Notes under the pieces: model-generated
Told to the model about the DNA's origin: nothing
Database searches by the model: none
What the model saw: the letters and a program-made list of their open reading frames with translations, nothing else
Source of the DNA: JAIBDK01 sp965261915
GTDB lineage: Bacteria; Pseudomonadota; Gammaproteobacteria; Arenicellales; Poriferihabitantaceae
Direction: 5' to 3'
Length of the DNA: 64,000 nt
NCBI GenBank assembly: GCA_965261915.1
Contig: CBDHDW010000013.1
Coordinates: 2,170,001-2,234,000 of the forward strand
Part shown: one piece after another, positions 23,632 to 33,302 of the stretch
Layout of the letters: the number at the start of each line of letters is the position of its first letter
Numbering within the stretch: position 1 is the first letter of the stretch
Program-made: the position numbers and the translations under genes

Positions 23632-25876
23632 GTTTTTTCTCCAGAGTGATCAGCAGTGGGGCAAGGAAAAACAAATCGGCAAGCAAAGCCATTGATATGG
23701 TTACCGCACTTAAAGTGGCCATGCCTGCGTTAAGTTCAAAGTTTGAAGTGGCAAGAATACCAAACCCGGCGATCAGGATGATAGAGGTAAGGATCATCGG
23801 CTCTCCTACCCGGGCAAGTGCATAGGCCACCGCCTGCTCTGCGGACAGCCCCTGTTCACGGCGGGCAGCAAGGTATTTACTCATTAAATGGACGGTGTCA
23901 TCCACCACAATACCCAGGGTCATCCCCACCACCACGGCAAGCCCCAGCCCGACCTGCCCAACAACATATCCCCAAAGGCCAAAGGCCAGCACGGCCGGAA
24001 GCAGGTTGGGAATCAGGCTTACCAGGCCAAACTTAAAGGAGCGCAGTACAAACATCAGGATAAAGGAAATCAACACCAACGCACCCACCGAACTGGTTAG
24101 CAGGCTTTGAATATTACGCGATCCGATGCGTGCAAACATCGGCGTCTGTCCAGTGGCTTCTGTCTCAAAATGGCTGACATGCGCATCTAGCCATTGCCGC
24201 GCCCGTGCTTCCAACTGCAAAATGCTATGTGAAGTAATGCTGTCAAGGCTGACGCGCATGCGGGTTGAAGATTTGTCGATATTGAGGTTGTCGGTCAGAT
24301 CGAGGCCAAAAGGCAGGGATAATTCATAAAGTAACAGATATTGTGCAGCGGTTTCCCGATCATCAGGCAAACGGTAGAATTCTTCCGCATCATTGTGCAT
24401 GTTTTTGTTCAGCCGTTTCATCACATCCCCATGGCTGTATACATGACGTACTTCTGGTTGCTGACGTAACCAGACAGCAAAGGCATCGATGTTCTGTAAA
24501 TAGTCAGGCTCGCTGATGCAGCCAGCACTACCACAATCAAGTGAATATTCAAAAAACTCAAAGCCAGTAAGATGTTTAATTGAAAAATCCGTCGCGATTC
24601 TGAAAGAAGTGCTTTCATCGAAATAGGAGACAAATTCATCATTTGTATCATTTTTTGGCAGACCAAAGGCCACGATGACAGCAAAGGTTCCCACCAGCCC
24701 CAGCAATAATTTCCGCCTGGCGATGATAAAGCAGCTTAAATGCCCCATCAGGGCGGATTCCTGCTTTACTTTAGATGGGTTTTTGTGACTTAACAGGATG
24801 GTTAGCGCTGGTAGCAGTGTCATCGAAGCCAGCCATGCGGCCAACACACCACAGGCGACAATATAACCCAGCACCCGAAACGGCGGAGATTCACTGAAGT
24901 GCATGGTCATAAAACCCAATGCTGTTGTCAGGCTGGTAACCATCACTGGCATGAAATTAACCCGCAGGCTTTCTTGCATGGCAAGCACACGATCTGGCGT
25001 ATCCCGCCAGGCATGCTGGAACGATGAAAGGATATGAACCGAATCGGCAATGGCCAGGGTCATGATGATATTGATGGCAGATAGCACCGGTGGCGATAAT
25101 TCCAGACCAAGCCAGCCAGCAAAGCCCATACTGATGCCAATAGAAGCCAGAATAACAATAAGTGTCGCAACAGCTCCAGCAATGCTACGCAGCAACAGCA
25201 TCATCAGCACCATGATAACGACAATCATCACCGGCACCAGTGTTTCCATATCCTTGCGGCCTTCTTCTGCCATCGCATTATTGATCATCACAAGGCCGGT
25301 CAGATAAACGCTATGACCTGGATATTGTGTCTCTATGGCGGCGGCTATTTCCCGTGCCGCATTGACTACTTCTGGCTGTTCGGCCAGCGGGTTTTTACCT
25401 GGCAGGGCGATGACCACGTTAGCCCCGGCAACGGCACCGTCCGCTGCTGACAGCCGGTTTAGCAGCAAGGGTTCCGACAGGGCGATACGGCCTATGGCTT
25501 CAAGTGGCATATCACCCAGCGGTGTCACCACCAGATCATCATTTTCTGCGTAGGTATACTGGAAGTTGGTCAGGGAATCGACACGGCGGGAATAAGGCAG
25601 TGTCCAGGCCGCAGCCGTCAGCGCTTGCATGGCCGCAATGCTGTCCGTACTGAACATATTGCCATCGGCCGGCGCCATAACAAACAGGATGGAATTGGTG
25701 CGTGAGAAGGTAGCTTCCAGCTTGTCATAAGCCAGTAATTCCGGGTTTTCTTTGTCAAAAAACACCCGAATATCATCGGAAAATCGAAGATTGACAGCGC
25801 CATAACCGATGACAACTGTCAGAATAAGAAATAGCAGAATCGTTAGCCAGGGATGTTTGATTGAGAAGGCTGTCAT
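23618..25876 (-). CDS. MMPL/RND-superfamily exporter
   Basis: A 752-residue inner-membrane transporter with the duplicated RND layout. One membrane helix is at the N-terminus (HPWLTILLFLILTVVIGYGA). A large periplasmic domain and a bundle of about five helices follow, then the same again. The family motifs in the fourth helix of each half are visible: NIIMTLAIADSVHILSSF in the first and GIVVDDTVHLMSKYLAARRE in the second, with acidic residues for proton relay. Such proteins export lipids, hopanoids or other hydrophobic molecules. It overlaps the aldehyde dehydrogenase gene by 4 bases (ATGA) and the LolA-like gene by 14, which gives strong coupling. Confidence 0.92.
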   Translation of the reverse strand: MTAFSIKHPWLTILLFLILTVVIGYGAVNLRFSDDIRVFFDKENPELLAYDKLEATFSRTNSILFVMAPADGNMFSTDSIAAMQALTAAAWTLPYSRRVDSLTNFQYTYAENDDLVVTPLGDMPLEAIGRIALSEPLLLNRLSAADGAVAGANVVIALPGKNPLAEQPEVVNAAREIAAAIETQYPGHSVYLTGLVMINNAMAEEGRKDMETLVPVMIVVIMVLMMLLLRSIAGAVATLIVILASIGISMGFAGWLGLELSPPVLSAINIIMTLAIADSVHILSSFQHAWRDTPDRVLAMQESLRVNFMPVMVTSLTTALGFMTMHFSESPPFRVLGYIVACGVLAAWLASMTLLPALTILLSHKNPSKVKQESALMGHLSCFIIARRKLLLGLVGTFAVIVAFGLPKNDTNDEFVSYFDESTSFRIATDFSIKHLTGFEFFEYSLDCGSAGCISEPDYLQNIDAFAVWLRQQPEVRHVYSHGDVMKRLNKNMHNDAEEFYRLPDDRETAAQYLLLYELSLPFGLDLTDNLNIDKSSTRMRVSLDSITSHSILQLEARARQWLDAHVSHFETEATGQTPMFARIGSRNIQSLLTSSVGALVLISFILMFVLRSFKFGLVSLIPNLLPAVLAFGLWGYVVGQVGLGLAVVVGMTLGIVVDDTVHLMSKYLAARREQGLSAEQAVAYALARVGEPMILTSIILIAGFGILATSNFELNAGMATLSAVTISMALLADLFFLAPLLITLEKKHDAS

Positions 25877-27753
25877 CTGTTGAACATCCGCCGCATGAAT
25901 CCCAACAGGCGTATACCCATCAATAATTTCGTGCTGGAATGGGATACCCTGGCCAAATGCTCTTCCAGTTTTCTGCGTGGCAGGAACCAGGCTATACGTT
26001 TGATATTCATCAGATGCTGATAGCTAACATTATCGGTGGTTGAATTACCACCATAGCTACCACATCCCAGCGTTAATGAGGGCTCAAGCCCGGTACATAA
26101 GCCGACGATCCCCTGCATTGCCGGGCTGTTGACCAGAATACGGGCGGCGGGAACGCGGCTACCAAAGTCTTTTGCAAGCTGGCGATTTTTGGTGTGGATA
26201 ACAGCGGTGTGTCCGCAGCCTTCGATATGCAGTATTTGTTCGGCGGCATCAAGCCCAGCCTGATCATCAGCGACGGTAAACAGGCTCAGTACCGGTGCCA
26301 TTTTTTCCTTGGCCCAGGGGTTGTCGGCACTGATACTTTCACTGGGAACAATTAACAGGCGAATGGGGTAATCCCGCTTGATCCCGGTTTTATCAGCGAT
26401 TTTATCGGCATCCTGTCCGATAGCAATTCGCCCAAGATGGCCAGTTTTTTTTGCGATAACTTTACTGGTAAAAGGCTCAATTTCCTCGGCCAAAAGAATG
26501 GCCGCGCCTTCGCGTTCAAGCGCAGCAATAAGTTTCTCGCGCACGGATTCAACCACAATCAGATTATGCTCAGAACCACAAATCAAACCATTATCGAACG
26601 ATTTGCTGCGAACAATAGATTTGGCTGCATGGCTAATATCAGCATCAGCCGCAATCAGGCAGGGCGTATTCCCCGCGCCCACTCCAATAGCCGGCGTACC
26701 AGAACGGTAAGCGGCTTGCACCATGGCGGCACCACCAGTGGCCAGAATCAATGCGATCCCCTTGTGATGCATGAAGGCATTGCTTAATACGCGATTGCTC
26801 CGTTCTCGTACGACCTGTATCGCATCTTCCGGGAGGCCGTGTTTTTTTAATACTGCACGGATAATATCAACCGTTTCGATCACCACCGCGCTGCCAAGAC
26901 GATTAGGGCTCAAGATGATGGCATTACGCGATTTTAGCGAAATCATCGACTTAAAACAGGCGGTTGATACCGGGTTGGTGACCGGTATCAGTCCGAAAAC
27001 AACACCCATGGCATCGCCAAGCTCGGTCACATCACCGCGTCTTTTGCGGCCAACAATGCCATGCCCGGTACGACCGACAATATTAGAGTAGACGCCAAGA
27101 CAAACATTACGATGTTTGGTCGCTTTATCCTGTATGTTTCCCAGTGTTGTTTGTTTAACGACCTTGCTGGCCAGGTTCTCTGCCTTTTCCAGTATGGCTT
27201 CGCAGAGTTGGGACAGTACCTTATCGATGCTCGCCTCATCAATGGCGGCAAGTTGTTTCTGTGCCTGGGTCGCTGTTTCTACCATCCGGTCTACACTTGG
27301 CATGGAACCATGGGACAGCACCAATGCTTCTGACATACGCTGATTGGTCTGACGTAGTTTGTGCGCGCAGCCGACACCCAATGCGGCGTAGACTTTAACG
27401 GCAAGGTCTGTGTGTTTTGAAACGAGTGTTGCCAGTGCTTTTTCTGTCAGCATGTAAAGAGAGAGTTCGGTTTCCGCAAAGGCGGATACTGAACGCGGCT
27501 GCTTATCCAGCAGCACCAGCTCTCCAAGCAAGGTGCCGCTTCCCATCGTGGTGATGACATTTTCACTATCGAGTTCGTCTTGTTCGAGCTCCAGCCGCAG
27601 CTTTCCTTCATCAATGATAAAAGCGCTGTCACCGCTATCACCGGCTCTAAACAGGCAGGCTTCAGCTGAATGCTGGACATGTTGCAGATAGGACTCTAAT
27701 CGTTGTTTTTCTTCTGTTGTCAGCGCATCAAATTCAATAGGCCAGTTTTGCAT
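25873..27753 (-). CDS. cNMP-binding domain fused to an acetaldehyde-dehydrogenase-like enzyme
   Basis: An unusual fusion. Residues 1 to about 140 form a cyclic nucleotide-binding domain (EACLFRAGDSGDSAFIIDEG, GSGTLLGELVLLDKQPRSVS, which carries the phosphate-binding GEL...RS pattern). From about residue 170 it is an aldehyde dehydrogenase of the CoA-acylating EutE/AdhE-N type: GLIPVTNPVSTACFKSMI (cofactor loop), ALILATGGAAMVQAAYRSG, and the catalytic cysteine in FDNGLICGSEHN. Such enzymes convert acyl-CoA and aldehyde into each other with NAD(H). The frame opens at 27771, but the ATG at 27753 has a ribosome site GGAAGGAG just before it, so I choose that. It is the first gene of the four-gene unit ending in the beta-barrel gene. 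The substrate is unknown. Confidence 0.88.
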   Translation of the reverse strand: MQNWPIEFDALTTEEKQRLESYLQHVQHSAEACLFRAGDSGDSAFIIDEGKLRLELEQDELDSENVITTMGSGTLLGELVLLDKQPRSVSAFAETELSLYMLTEKALATLVSKHTDLAVKVYAALGVGCAHKLRQTNQRMSEALVLSHGSMPSVDRMVETATQAQKQLAAIDEASIDKVLSQLCEAILEKAENLASKVVKQTTLGNIQDKATKHRNVCLGVYSNIVGRTGHGIVGRKRRGDVTELGDAMGVVFGLIPVTNPVSTACFKSMISLKSRNAIILSPNRLGSAVVIETVDIIRAVLKKHGLPEDAIQVVRERSNRVLSNAFMHHKGIALILATGGAAMVQAAYRSGTPAIGVGAGNTPCLIAADADISHAAKSIVRSKSFDNGLICGSEHNLIVVESVREKLIAALEREGAAILLAEEIEPFTSKVIAKKTGHLGRIAIGQDADKIADKTGIKRDYPIRLLIVPSESISADNPWAKEKMAPVLSLFTVADDQAGLDAAEQILHIEGCGHTAVIHTKNRQLAKDFGSRVPAARILVNSPAMQGIVGLCTGLEPSLTLGCGSYGGNSTTDNVSYQHLMNIKRIAWFLPRRKLEEHLARVSHSSTKLLMGIRLLGFMRRMFNR

Positions 27754-27917
27754 GCTTTCTCCTTCCAGCACCGATTGTACAGTTTATTCTGCCAGTTCCC
27801 AATACCGAAATTTTTTCTACCGATATAATAACAAACCCGATGCACGGTAACGCTAAAACCGGTCAATATCTAGCAACTTATCCAGTTTATGTACAGAAGA
27901 ACCACCTGGGGCGGATA

Positions 27918-30140
27918 TTATTTGCTGGTATGGATGTACACGCCGTCCCAGTCGGAACCGGGGTCCTGATGGCGCAATTCAGCGATGCGTTGCAGATAAA
28001 TTCCCGGCAAGTGCGGGTTCTGATGCGCCGGGTTGGATTGAAGCTGCGTAAACAGCGTTTCGGCCTGATCCCAGCGCTGGCTACCGTATAATTCCAATGC
28101 CTGACTATAACGCTCAACACCAGACAGCAAATCGGCACTGGCCTGTTGCGCAAGACACAGAGGCTCAAATATTTTGACTGGCTCCAGCTTGCCTTTTACC
28201 CGGATATTGTCCACCTGGCGGTAAATATACTCAGGCGCTGCCAACCTGGTGCTTTCGGTTACCAGAAACAAGCTGCCATAGAATTTTGTCAGGCTTTCCA
28301 CGCGCGAACCGAGATTAACCGCATCACCCAAAACGGTATAGGCCCGACGGTACTCGGAACCCATATCTCCCACATTCATATTGCCAGTGTTGATGCCTAT
28401 GCCCATATCAATCTCGGGCAAGCCTTCTGCCGCAAACTCCAGCTTCAACCTGCGAATCTCCTCGTGCATGGCGAAGCCGGCCATGATTGCATGGGACGAG
28501 TGGCCAGCATCTTCCAGCGGGGCACCCCAAAATGCCATCACCATGTCGCCAACGTATTTGTCGATAGTGCCCTGGTTTTCAAAAATCACACGGGTAATCG
28601 GGGTAAAAAAACGATTCAGAACCATTTTCAGCTCCTGGGCGGTTAGTTTCTCCGACATATTGGTGAAGCCACGGATATCGGCAAACATAACCGACATCAA
28701 GCGGTTATCCCCATCCATGGAATATCTCTCTGGATCATTCAGCATAGCATTGACGTGCTCGGCAGGGACGTATTGGCCGAACATGGCGGTAATAGCCAGA
28801 CGCTGGGTATTTTCTTTCAACAGCGTTGAAACTCCATTCCATAGCGACAGCAGAATGATCAGCAGCCATGGCGTGACCATGGTTAAATCAAAGCGATACA
28901 CCTGCCACAAATAAAAGTTGCTGAGCATAACAAAGGCCAGGGCAACAAGCGCACTTGTCACCAGCCACAGTGGTCGCAGAAAAGGCTGCACCAGGCTTAC
29001 CAGGAAACCGAGGGCAGCCAGAAGAACCAGCAAAGCCCCCGGCTCCCAGGAAGGCTTATAGGGCATATCCTGGTTGATAATATTGTCGGCTACCGTTGCA
29101 TGAACCTCAACGCCGGGATAGGACTGGCTCAGGGGTATCGCCCTGACATCGGACAGACCCAAAACGGTGGTGCCGACGAATGCCAGCTTGTCTTTAAGTC
29201 CACCGTTACGGTACGCGCCGCTGATAACATCCGCAGCAGACACATACTGATAGCTCTTGGCACCGCCCTTAAAGCCAAGTGACATACGACCAATCCCATC
29301 GGTGGCAATATATCGGTCACCAAGTTGCACACCCTGAAAACTGACCAGCTCACCGATATCCTGATACATAGGTCTAATGCGCCGAGTATCGGTGTAATAC
29401 ATAACTGCCGCCAACGCCAAAGAGGGGTAGAGCCCGTCGTCATGTTGCAGGATCAGGGGGGCGCGGCGAATCAACCCATCGCTGTCCGGCAGCACATTGA
29501 TAAAGCCACTGTCTTTGGCGTTGCGCTGCAATATATCAAGTGCTGCCGAGTAACCATCACGCACTACAGCGGTTAGACGGGAGGACATATCGCCACGCAG
29601 CCTGGTAATTGGATAGCCCAGCTTACCCGCCTTGATCTCTTCATCGTCATGGAAAACATAGCCAAGCACTACATCGGTTTTTCTCAGGTAGCTGGACAGG
29701 TACTTGTCGTTACTAACACTGGGCGACACCTCCTGGAGCATTTTTTCCCGCGCTGGGGCAAGCATACCGCGTAGCGCCAGATCCTCAATCAGGCTATCTG
29801 CCGCATTCTGCTCAGGCTCCGCAAACACCACGTCAAATGCCGCTACCTTCACGCCCGCCAGCGCCATTTCTTCAACCAGGTGTGCCACAATCTTTCTCGA
29901 CCAGGGCCATTGGCCATGTTCCAGCAGCGACTTTTCGTCCAGATCGACGATGACAATCTTATCGCTAAGCAATGCCTTGGGTGGCAGCAGCGCCTGCATG
30001 CGAAAATCGTAGAGGAGATTATCAATACGGTCGAGATAGCGCTCTAGCAAGGGAATGCTGCTGATCTCGATGGCCATAATCCCCGCCGTCAAAACAAGGC
30101 CAATTAAAATCGCTGCGCGCTTCTCGATTAGTGCTTTCAC
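27918..30140 (-). CDS. CHASE2-domain adenylate cyclase
   Basis: A 740-residue membrane sensor. An N-terminal helix (AAILIGLVLTAGIMAIEI) is followed by an extracytoplasmic CHASE2 domain up to about residue 350 (VDLDEKSLLEHGQWPWSR is characteristic). Three membrane helices (around residues 365-450) lead to a class III cyclase domain. Catalytic residues: metal Asp in MFADIRGF, second Asp in DKYVGDMVMAFWG with the purine-binding Lys, and LGDAVNLGSRVE with the Asp for adenine and the Asn/Arg of the transition state. This pattern predicts cAMP. It lies 3 bases after the HlyD gene, in one transcript with the type I secretion genes. The window holds three proteins with cNMP-binding domains that could be its effectors. 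Confidence 0.94.
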   Translation of the reverse strand: MKALIEKRAAILIGLVLTAGIMAIEISSIPLLERYLDRIDNLLYDFRMQALLPPKALLSDKIVIVDLDEKSLLEHGQWPWSRKIVAHLVEEMALAGVKVAAFDVVFAEPEQNAADSLIEDLALRGMLAPAREKMLQEVSPSVSNDKYLSSYLRKTDVVLGYVFHDDEEIKAGKLGYPITRLRGDMSSRLTAVVRDGYSAALDILQRNAKDSGFINVLPDSDGLIRRAPLILQHDDGLYPSLALAAVMYYTDTRRIRPMYQDIGELVSFQGVQLGDRYIATDGIGRMSLGFKGGAKSYQYVSAADVISGAYRNGGLKDKLAFVGTTVLGLSDVRAIPLSQSYPGVEVHATVADNIINQDMPYKPSWEPGALLVLLAALGFLVSLVQPFLRPLWLVTSALVALAFVMLSNFYLWQVYRFDLTMVTPWLLIILLSLWNGVSTLLKENTQRLAITAMFGQYVPAEHVNAMLNDPERYSMDGDNRLMSVMFADIRGFTNMSEKLTAQELKMVLNRFFTPITRVIFENQGTIDKYVGDMVMAFWGAPLEDAGHSSHAIMAGFAMHEEIRRLKLEFAAEGLPEIDMGIGINTGNMNVGDMGSEYRRAYTVLGDAVNLGSRVESLTKFYGSLFLVTESTRLAAPEYIYRQVDNIRVKGKLEPVKIFEPLCLAQQASADLLSGVERYSQALELYGSQRWDQAETLFTQLQSNPAHQNPHLPGIYLQRIAELRHQDPGSDWDGVYIHTSK

Positions 30141-30143
30141 GCC

Positions 30144-31445
30144 TTAACGCTCCGTGAGGGAGAAATACGTGGTTTTCAGAAAAGGCGAAAAGATGTAACG
30201 CAACACACTGCGCCGACCAGTCACAATACCGGCGGTAACTACCACACCAGGCACCAACGGATAGCGCGCGCCATCATTCTCAAAGTAGTCTCGCTCAGTA
30301 ACAATACGCACCTCGTAATAGGCCATCCCTTGCTCATTGACCAGGGTGTCCGGGCTAATAATAGTTATTTCCCCCGGCAAATAGCCAAATCGCACCGCAT
30401 CAATAGAGTTCAGGCGCACATAGGCCACATCACCCTCGGTCACATAGCCAATGTCCTGTGGCCGCAATCTCGCCTTAACAACGACCTGAGACTGATCTGG
30501 CACAATTTCCATCACCGTTTCCCCGGCGCGCACCACGCCACCTCGGGTAAAGGCATAAACACGCTTTACGATGCCAGATGTGGGCGCGATCAGAACGGTT
30601 CTTTTGAGATTGTCCTCATAGCCTTTTACGCGCTCCTCATACTCACGTCGGGCACGGACAGCCGTATCCAGGCGGGATGAAAACTCGGCGTTGTTCTCGG
30701 CAACTATTCGCTCACGCGCCTCCTGCGCCTGCTTTATTGCTGCGTCAGCAGTCAACAGCACCTCTTCATCCTGTTTGATGGCGCTTTGCAGTGCATTTAC
30801 CTCCTTGAGCAAATTAATATGCTCATAGCGGTTGGCAAGCTCCAACGCCATCAGCTCCTCAGAGATGGCAATCTGTTCATCCAAAAGCACAACGCGCTCA
30901 CGCTCGCCATTCAGCCGCGCCTGGATTTCTGCACGCTGCTTCTGTCTACGCACAACTTCTTCATCCTGCACGGCCAGTTGGCTTTGTAATGTTTCCTGCT
31001 GAGAAACAAATAGCGCTATCGCCTTGTTTTTCAGATCCTCCCGCAGATAATCAAAGCCATCGCTAACATGCAGTTCCGCCTTGCCAGCCAGCAATGCTTC
31101 GAGGCGCACCACATCAATAGCAAGTGAATCAATTTTGTGACGCAGCTCGGCAACCGATGCGCCGCTGGCGGTACTTTCAAGCACTAGCAGCGACTGACCG
31201 GCTGACACCGTATCTCCCTGTGCTACCAAAACCTCGCTAATCACACCGCCCTCCAGGTGCGCCACTTGGTGGATTTTATCGGCGGGAATCACTTCTCCCT
31301 CGGCAATGCTCACCACGTCCAGGGGCATCAGGGCAGCCCAGGCCACAACGAGCAATAAGCCAGCGCCAATTATTTGGGTATAGCGATGTAAAGCCGCTGG
31401 CACACGGCCCAGCTCGGCAAATTCTTCCGGTAGTTGGCTTATCAT
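30144..31445 (-). CDS. Type I secretion periplasmic adaptor (HlyD family)
   Basis: The 433-residue membrane fusion protein connects the ABC transporter to the TolC channel. One N-terminal membrane helix (AGLLLVVAWAALMPLDVV) is followed by a lipoyl half (GVISEVLVAQGDTVSAGQSL). Next come long coiled-coil hairpin segments rich in Glu, Arg and Gln, and the second lipoyl half (RTVLIAPTSGIVKRVYAFTR). The beta-barrel end has GMAYYEVRIVTERDYF. The start overlaps the ABC gene by 4 bases (ATGA). Confidence 0.94.
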   Translation of the reverse strand: MISQLPEEFAELGRVPAALHRYTQIIGAGLLLVVAWAALMPLDVVSIAEGEVIPADKIHQVAHLEGGVISEVLVAQGDTVSAGQSLLVLESTASGASVAELRHKIDSLAIDVVRLEALLAGKAELHVSDGFDYLREDLKNKAIALFVSQQETLQSQLAVQDEEVVRRQKQRAEIQARLNGERERVVLLDEQIAISEELMALELANRYEHINLLKEVNALQSAIKQDEEVLLTADAAIKQAQEARERIVAENNAEFSSRLDTAVRARREYEERVKGYEDNLKRTVLIAPTSGIVKRVYAFTRGGVVRAGETVMEIVPDQSQVVVKARLRPQDIGYVTEGDVAYVRLNSIDAVRFGYLPGEITIISPDTLVNEQGMAYYEVRIVTERDYFENDGARYPLVPGVVVTAGIVTGRRSVLRYIFSPFLKTTYFSLTER

Positions 31446-33100
31446 ATCTGCTCTACGACAGGCACAGGTTTATGATTGAGATCAACAAGACGTGCCCCCT
31501 GTTGCACAATATTGCGGTCATGGGCGCAGATAATGATGGTTCGATGTTCATCTGTCAGTTTTTTCAGCACATTCATGAGCGCCGTCAGGCCGGCACCATC
31601 CATACCAGCGTGGGGCTCATCCAGAATCAGCAGCTGGCCGTTTGCCAGCACCGCCCTGGCAAGTGCCAGTCGCTTGCGAATGCCCGGGGGCAAATGCGCG
31701 CCACCCTGATCCAGGATTTGCTCCAGCCCCTTCGAATGATGATCCACCAACGGCAGCACGTCACACAGATCCAGTATTTCGCGCAGGCGCTCATCACTCA
31801 GTTGGCGTTCACCGCAGAGATTGGCGCGCAGGCTCATGCTCACAAACTCAGGCTCCTGCGCCACATAACCAAGCTGTAGATGCCAGTCTTTGGCGGTCAG
31901 TTGCAGCAAATCGATCCCATCGACCAGTACCTGCCCGCGCTGCGGGCTTAGCAAGCCAGCCATAATCCTGGCCAGGCTTGTCTTGCCGCTTCCGTTACTT
32001 CCTGCCAGCAGAATCACCTCGCCGGGCTGAATATCGATAGAGAAATCTGCGAACAGGGGGCCAAGGCGATCATCCCAGGTATGGGCAATGTTTTTCAGTT
32101 CCAGCCGGCCCTTGTACTGCGCGAGACGGGTGTTCCCGCTAACACGTGTGGGCAGTTGTTTGCTTTCCTGAACTTCAGCTTGCAGACTTTCCGCTGCCAT
32201 CAGGCTCTGGCTAAGCCGACCCACCTGATTAACCAGATTGACGGCACGCAGCGCGAGAATATTTGCCCCGATCAAGCTGCCGATATCCAGCTGGCCCTGA
32301 GTAACATAAATCGCGCCAGTGCCAATAATCACTACCGAGGTCATGGCTGAAACCAACTGGATATTCGAACCCTGCTGCACCTGCTTTGCCAGCAGCGAAT
32401 ATCTCTTGCGCAGGAAATCCGCCAGGATAAGGCGACTTTCGCGCTGCACCACAGAGTGCAGATTGTGCGCTCGCACGACATCCACTGCCTCAGCATTCCC
32501 CACCATCACATCAAGCCGTTGTTGTTTCTCTCGCTGCTCCTCAAGCGCTGATATCAGGCTGTCCCCATGCCACAGAGCCATGGCAAAACAGGCCACACAT
32601 ATTAGTAGAGCCAGCACCCCAAGCACCGTATTAAGCAGTAGCACAGCCAGTAAAAACAGCAGCGCAAAAGGCATGTCGAGCAAGCTTACAAAGTTGGCTG
32701 GAGAATAGATCTCCGCAAGCCGCTGTTGGGAGCGCATGGCCGATCTAATTTGGTTCGGTTGCTGCAGCGCGCTCGCATCGATCTTATTGAGATGCGCCAG
32801 CAGCGCATCGTAGTCCAGCGCTTCCTGTGGTTGCAGTAGGGCTGCACTCAAGCGGGCACGGATCCATTTGAAGGTGAACTCCAGCAATATTGCCAGCACC
32901 GCCCCCACCGTCAGCGTGATGAGTGTGCCATCAAGGCCGTAGGCCACATAACGATTAAATATCTGGATGGCATAGATAGAGGAAGCAAGACCCAGGATAT
33001 TCGCAAACCCCGAACTCACGATGATCCAGCGGAACAGCTGCGGGTTCGCCTTACGGCGGCGAAGAAGCCTCCCCGCCGCTTGCCAGAAACTGAATTTCAA
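31442..33100 (-). CDS. Type I secretion ABC transporter (PrtD-like)
   Basis: The 552-residue fused permease and ATPase energises secretion. There are about six membrane helices in residues 20-300 and no N-terminal peptidase domain. The ATPase has Walker A LAGSNGSGKTSLARI, Q-loop VAQEPEF and Walker B LLILDEPHAGMD with the catalytic Glu. The switch His is in IIICAHDRN. The signature loop reads HLPPGIRKRLALARA instead of the usual LSGGQ, which deviates from most members. It is the first gene of the ABC - HlyD - cyclase unit and should export the adhesin encoded upstream. Confidence 0.92.
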   Translation of the reverse strand: MKFSFWQAAGRLLRRRKANPQLFRWIIVSSGFANILGLASSIYAIQIFNRYVAYGLDGTLITLTVGAVLAILLEFTFKWIRARLSAALLQPQEALDYDALLAHLNKIDASALQQPNQIRSAMRSQQRLAEIYSPANFVSLLDMPFALLFLLAVLLLNTVLGVLALLICVACFAMALWHGDSLISALEEQREKQQRLDVMVGNAEAVDVVRAHNLHSVVQRESRLILADFLRKRYSLLAKQVQQGSNIQLVSAMTSVVIIGTGAIYVTQGQLDIGSLIGANILALRAVNLVNQVGRLSQSLMAAESLQAEVQESKQLPTRVSGNTRLAQYKGRLELKNIAHTWDDRLGPLFADFSIDIQPGEVILLAGSNGSGKTSLARIMAGLLSPQRGQVLVDGIDLLQLTAKDWHLQLGYVAQEPEFVSMSLRANLCGERQLSDERLREILDLCDVLPLVDHHSKGLEQILDQGGAHLPPGIRKRLALARAVLANGQLLILDEPHAGMDGAGLTALMNVLKKLTDEHRTIIICAHDRNIVQQGARLVDLNHKPVPVVEQI

Positions 33101-33302
33101 TGGACGATCCCCCGCTCATCTGTCGACAAGGGCCGGCTGCCGGCCTTCATAACCAGACAACCGCCACAAAACAGGCCGGCGCAGGGTCGGCATCATTGCT
33201 GGCAGGGGCAGGAAAGGCATAGGGGGTGTCTTCCGCGATGGTGGCAGAGCGGTAAAATTGTGAGAGCGCGGCGAATTTTCTTAATCTGGAGGACATGCTT
33301 GG

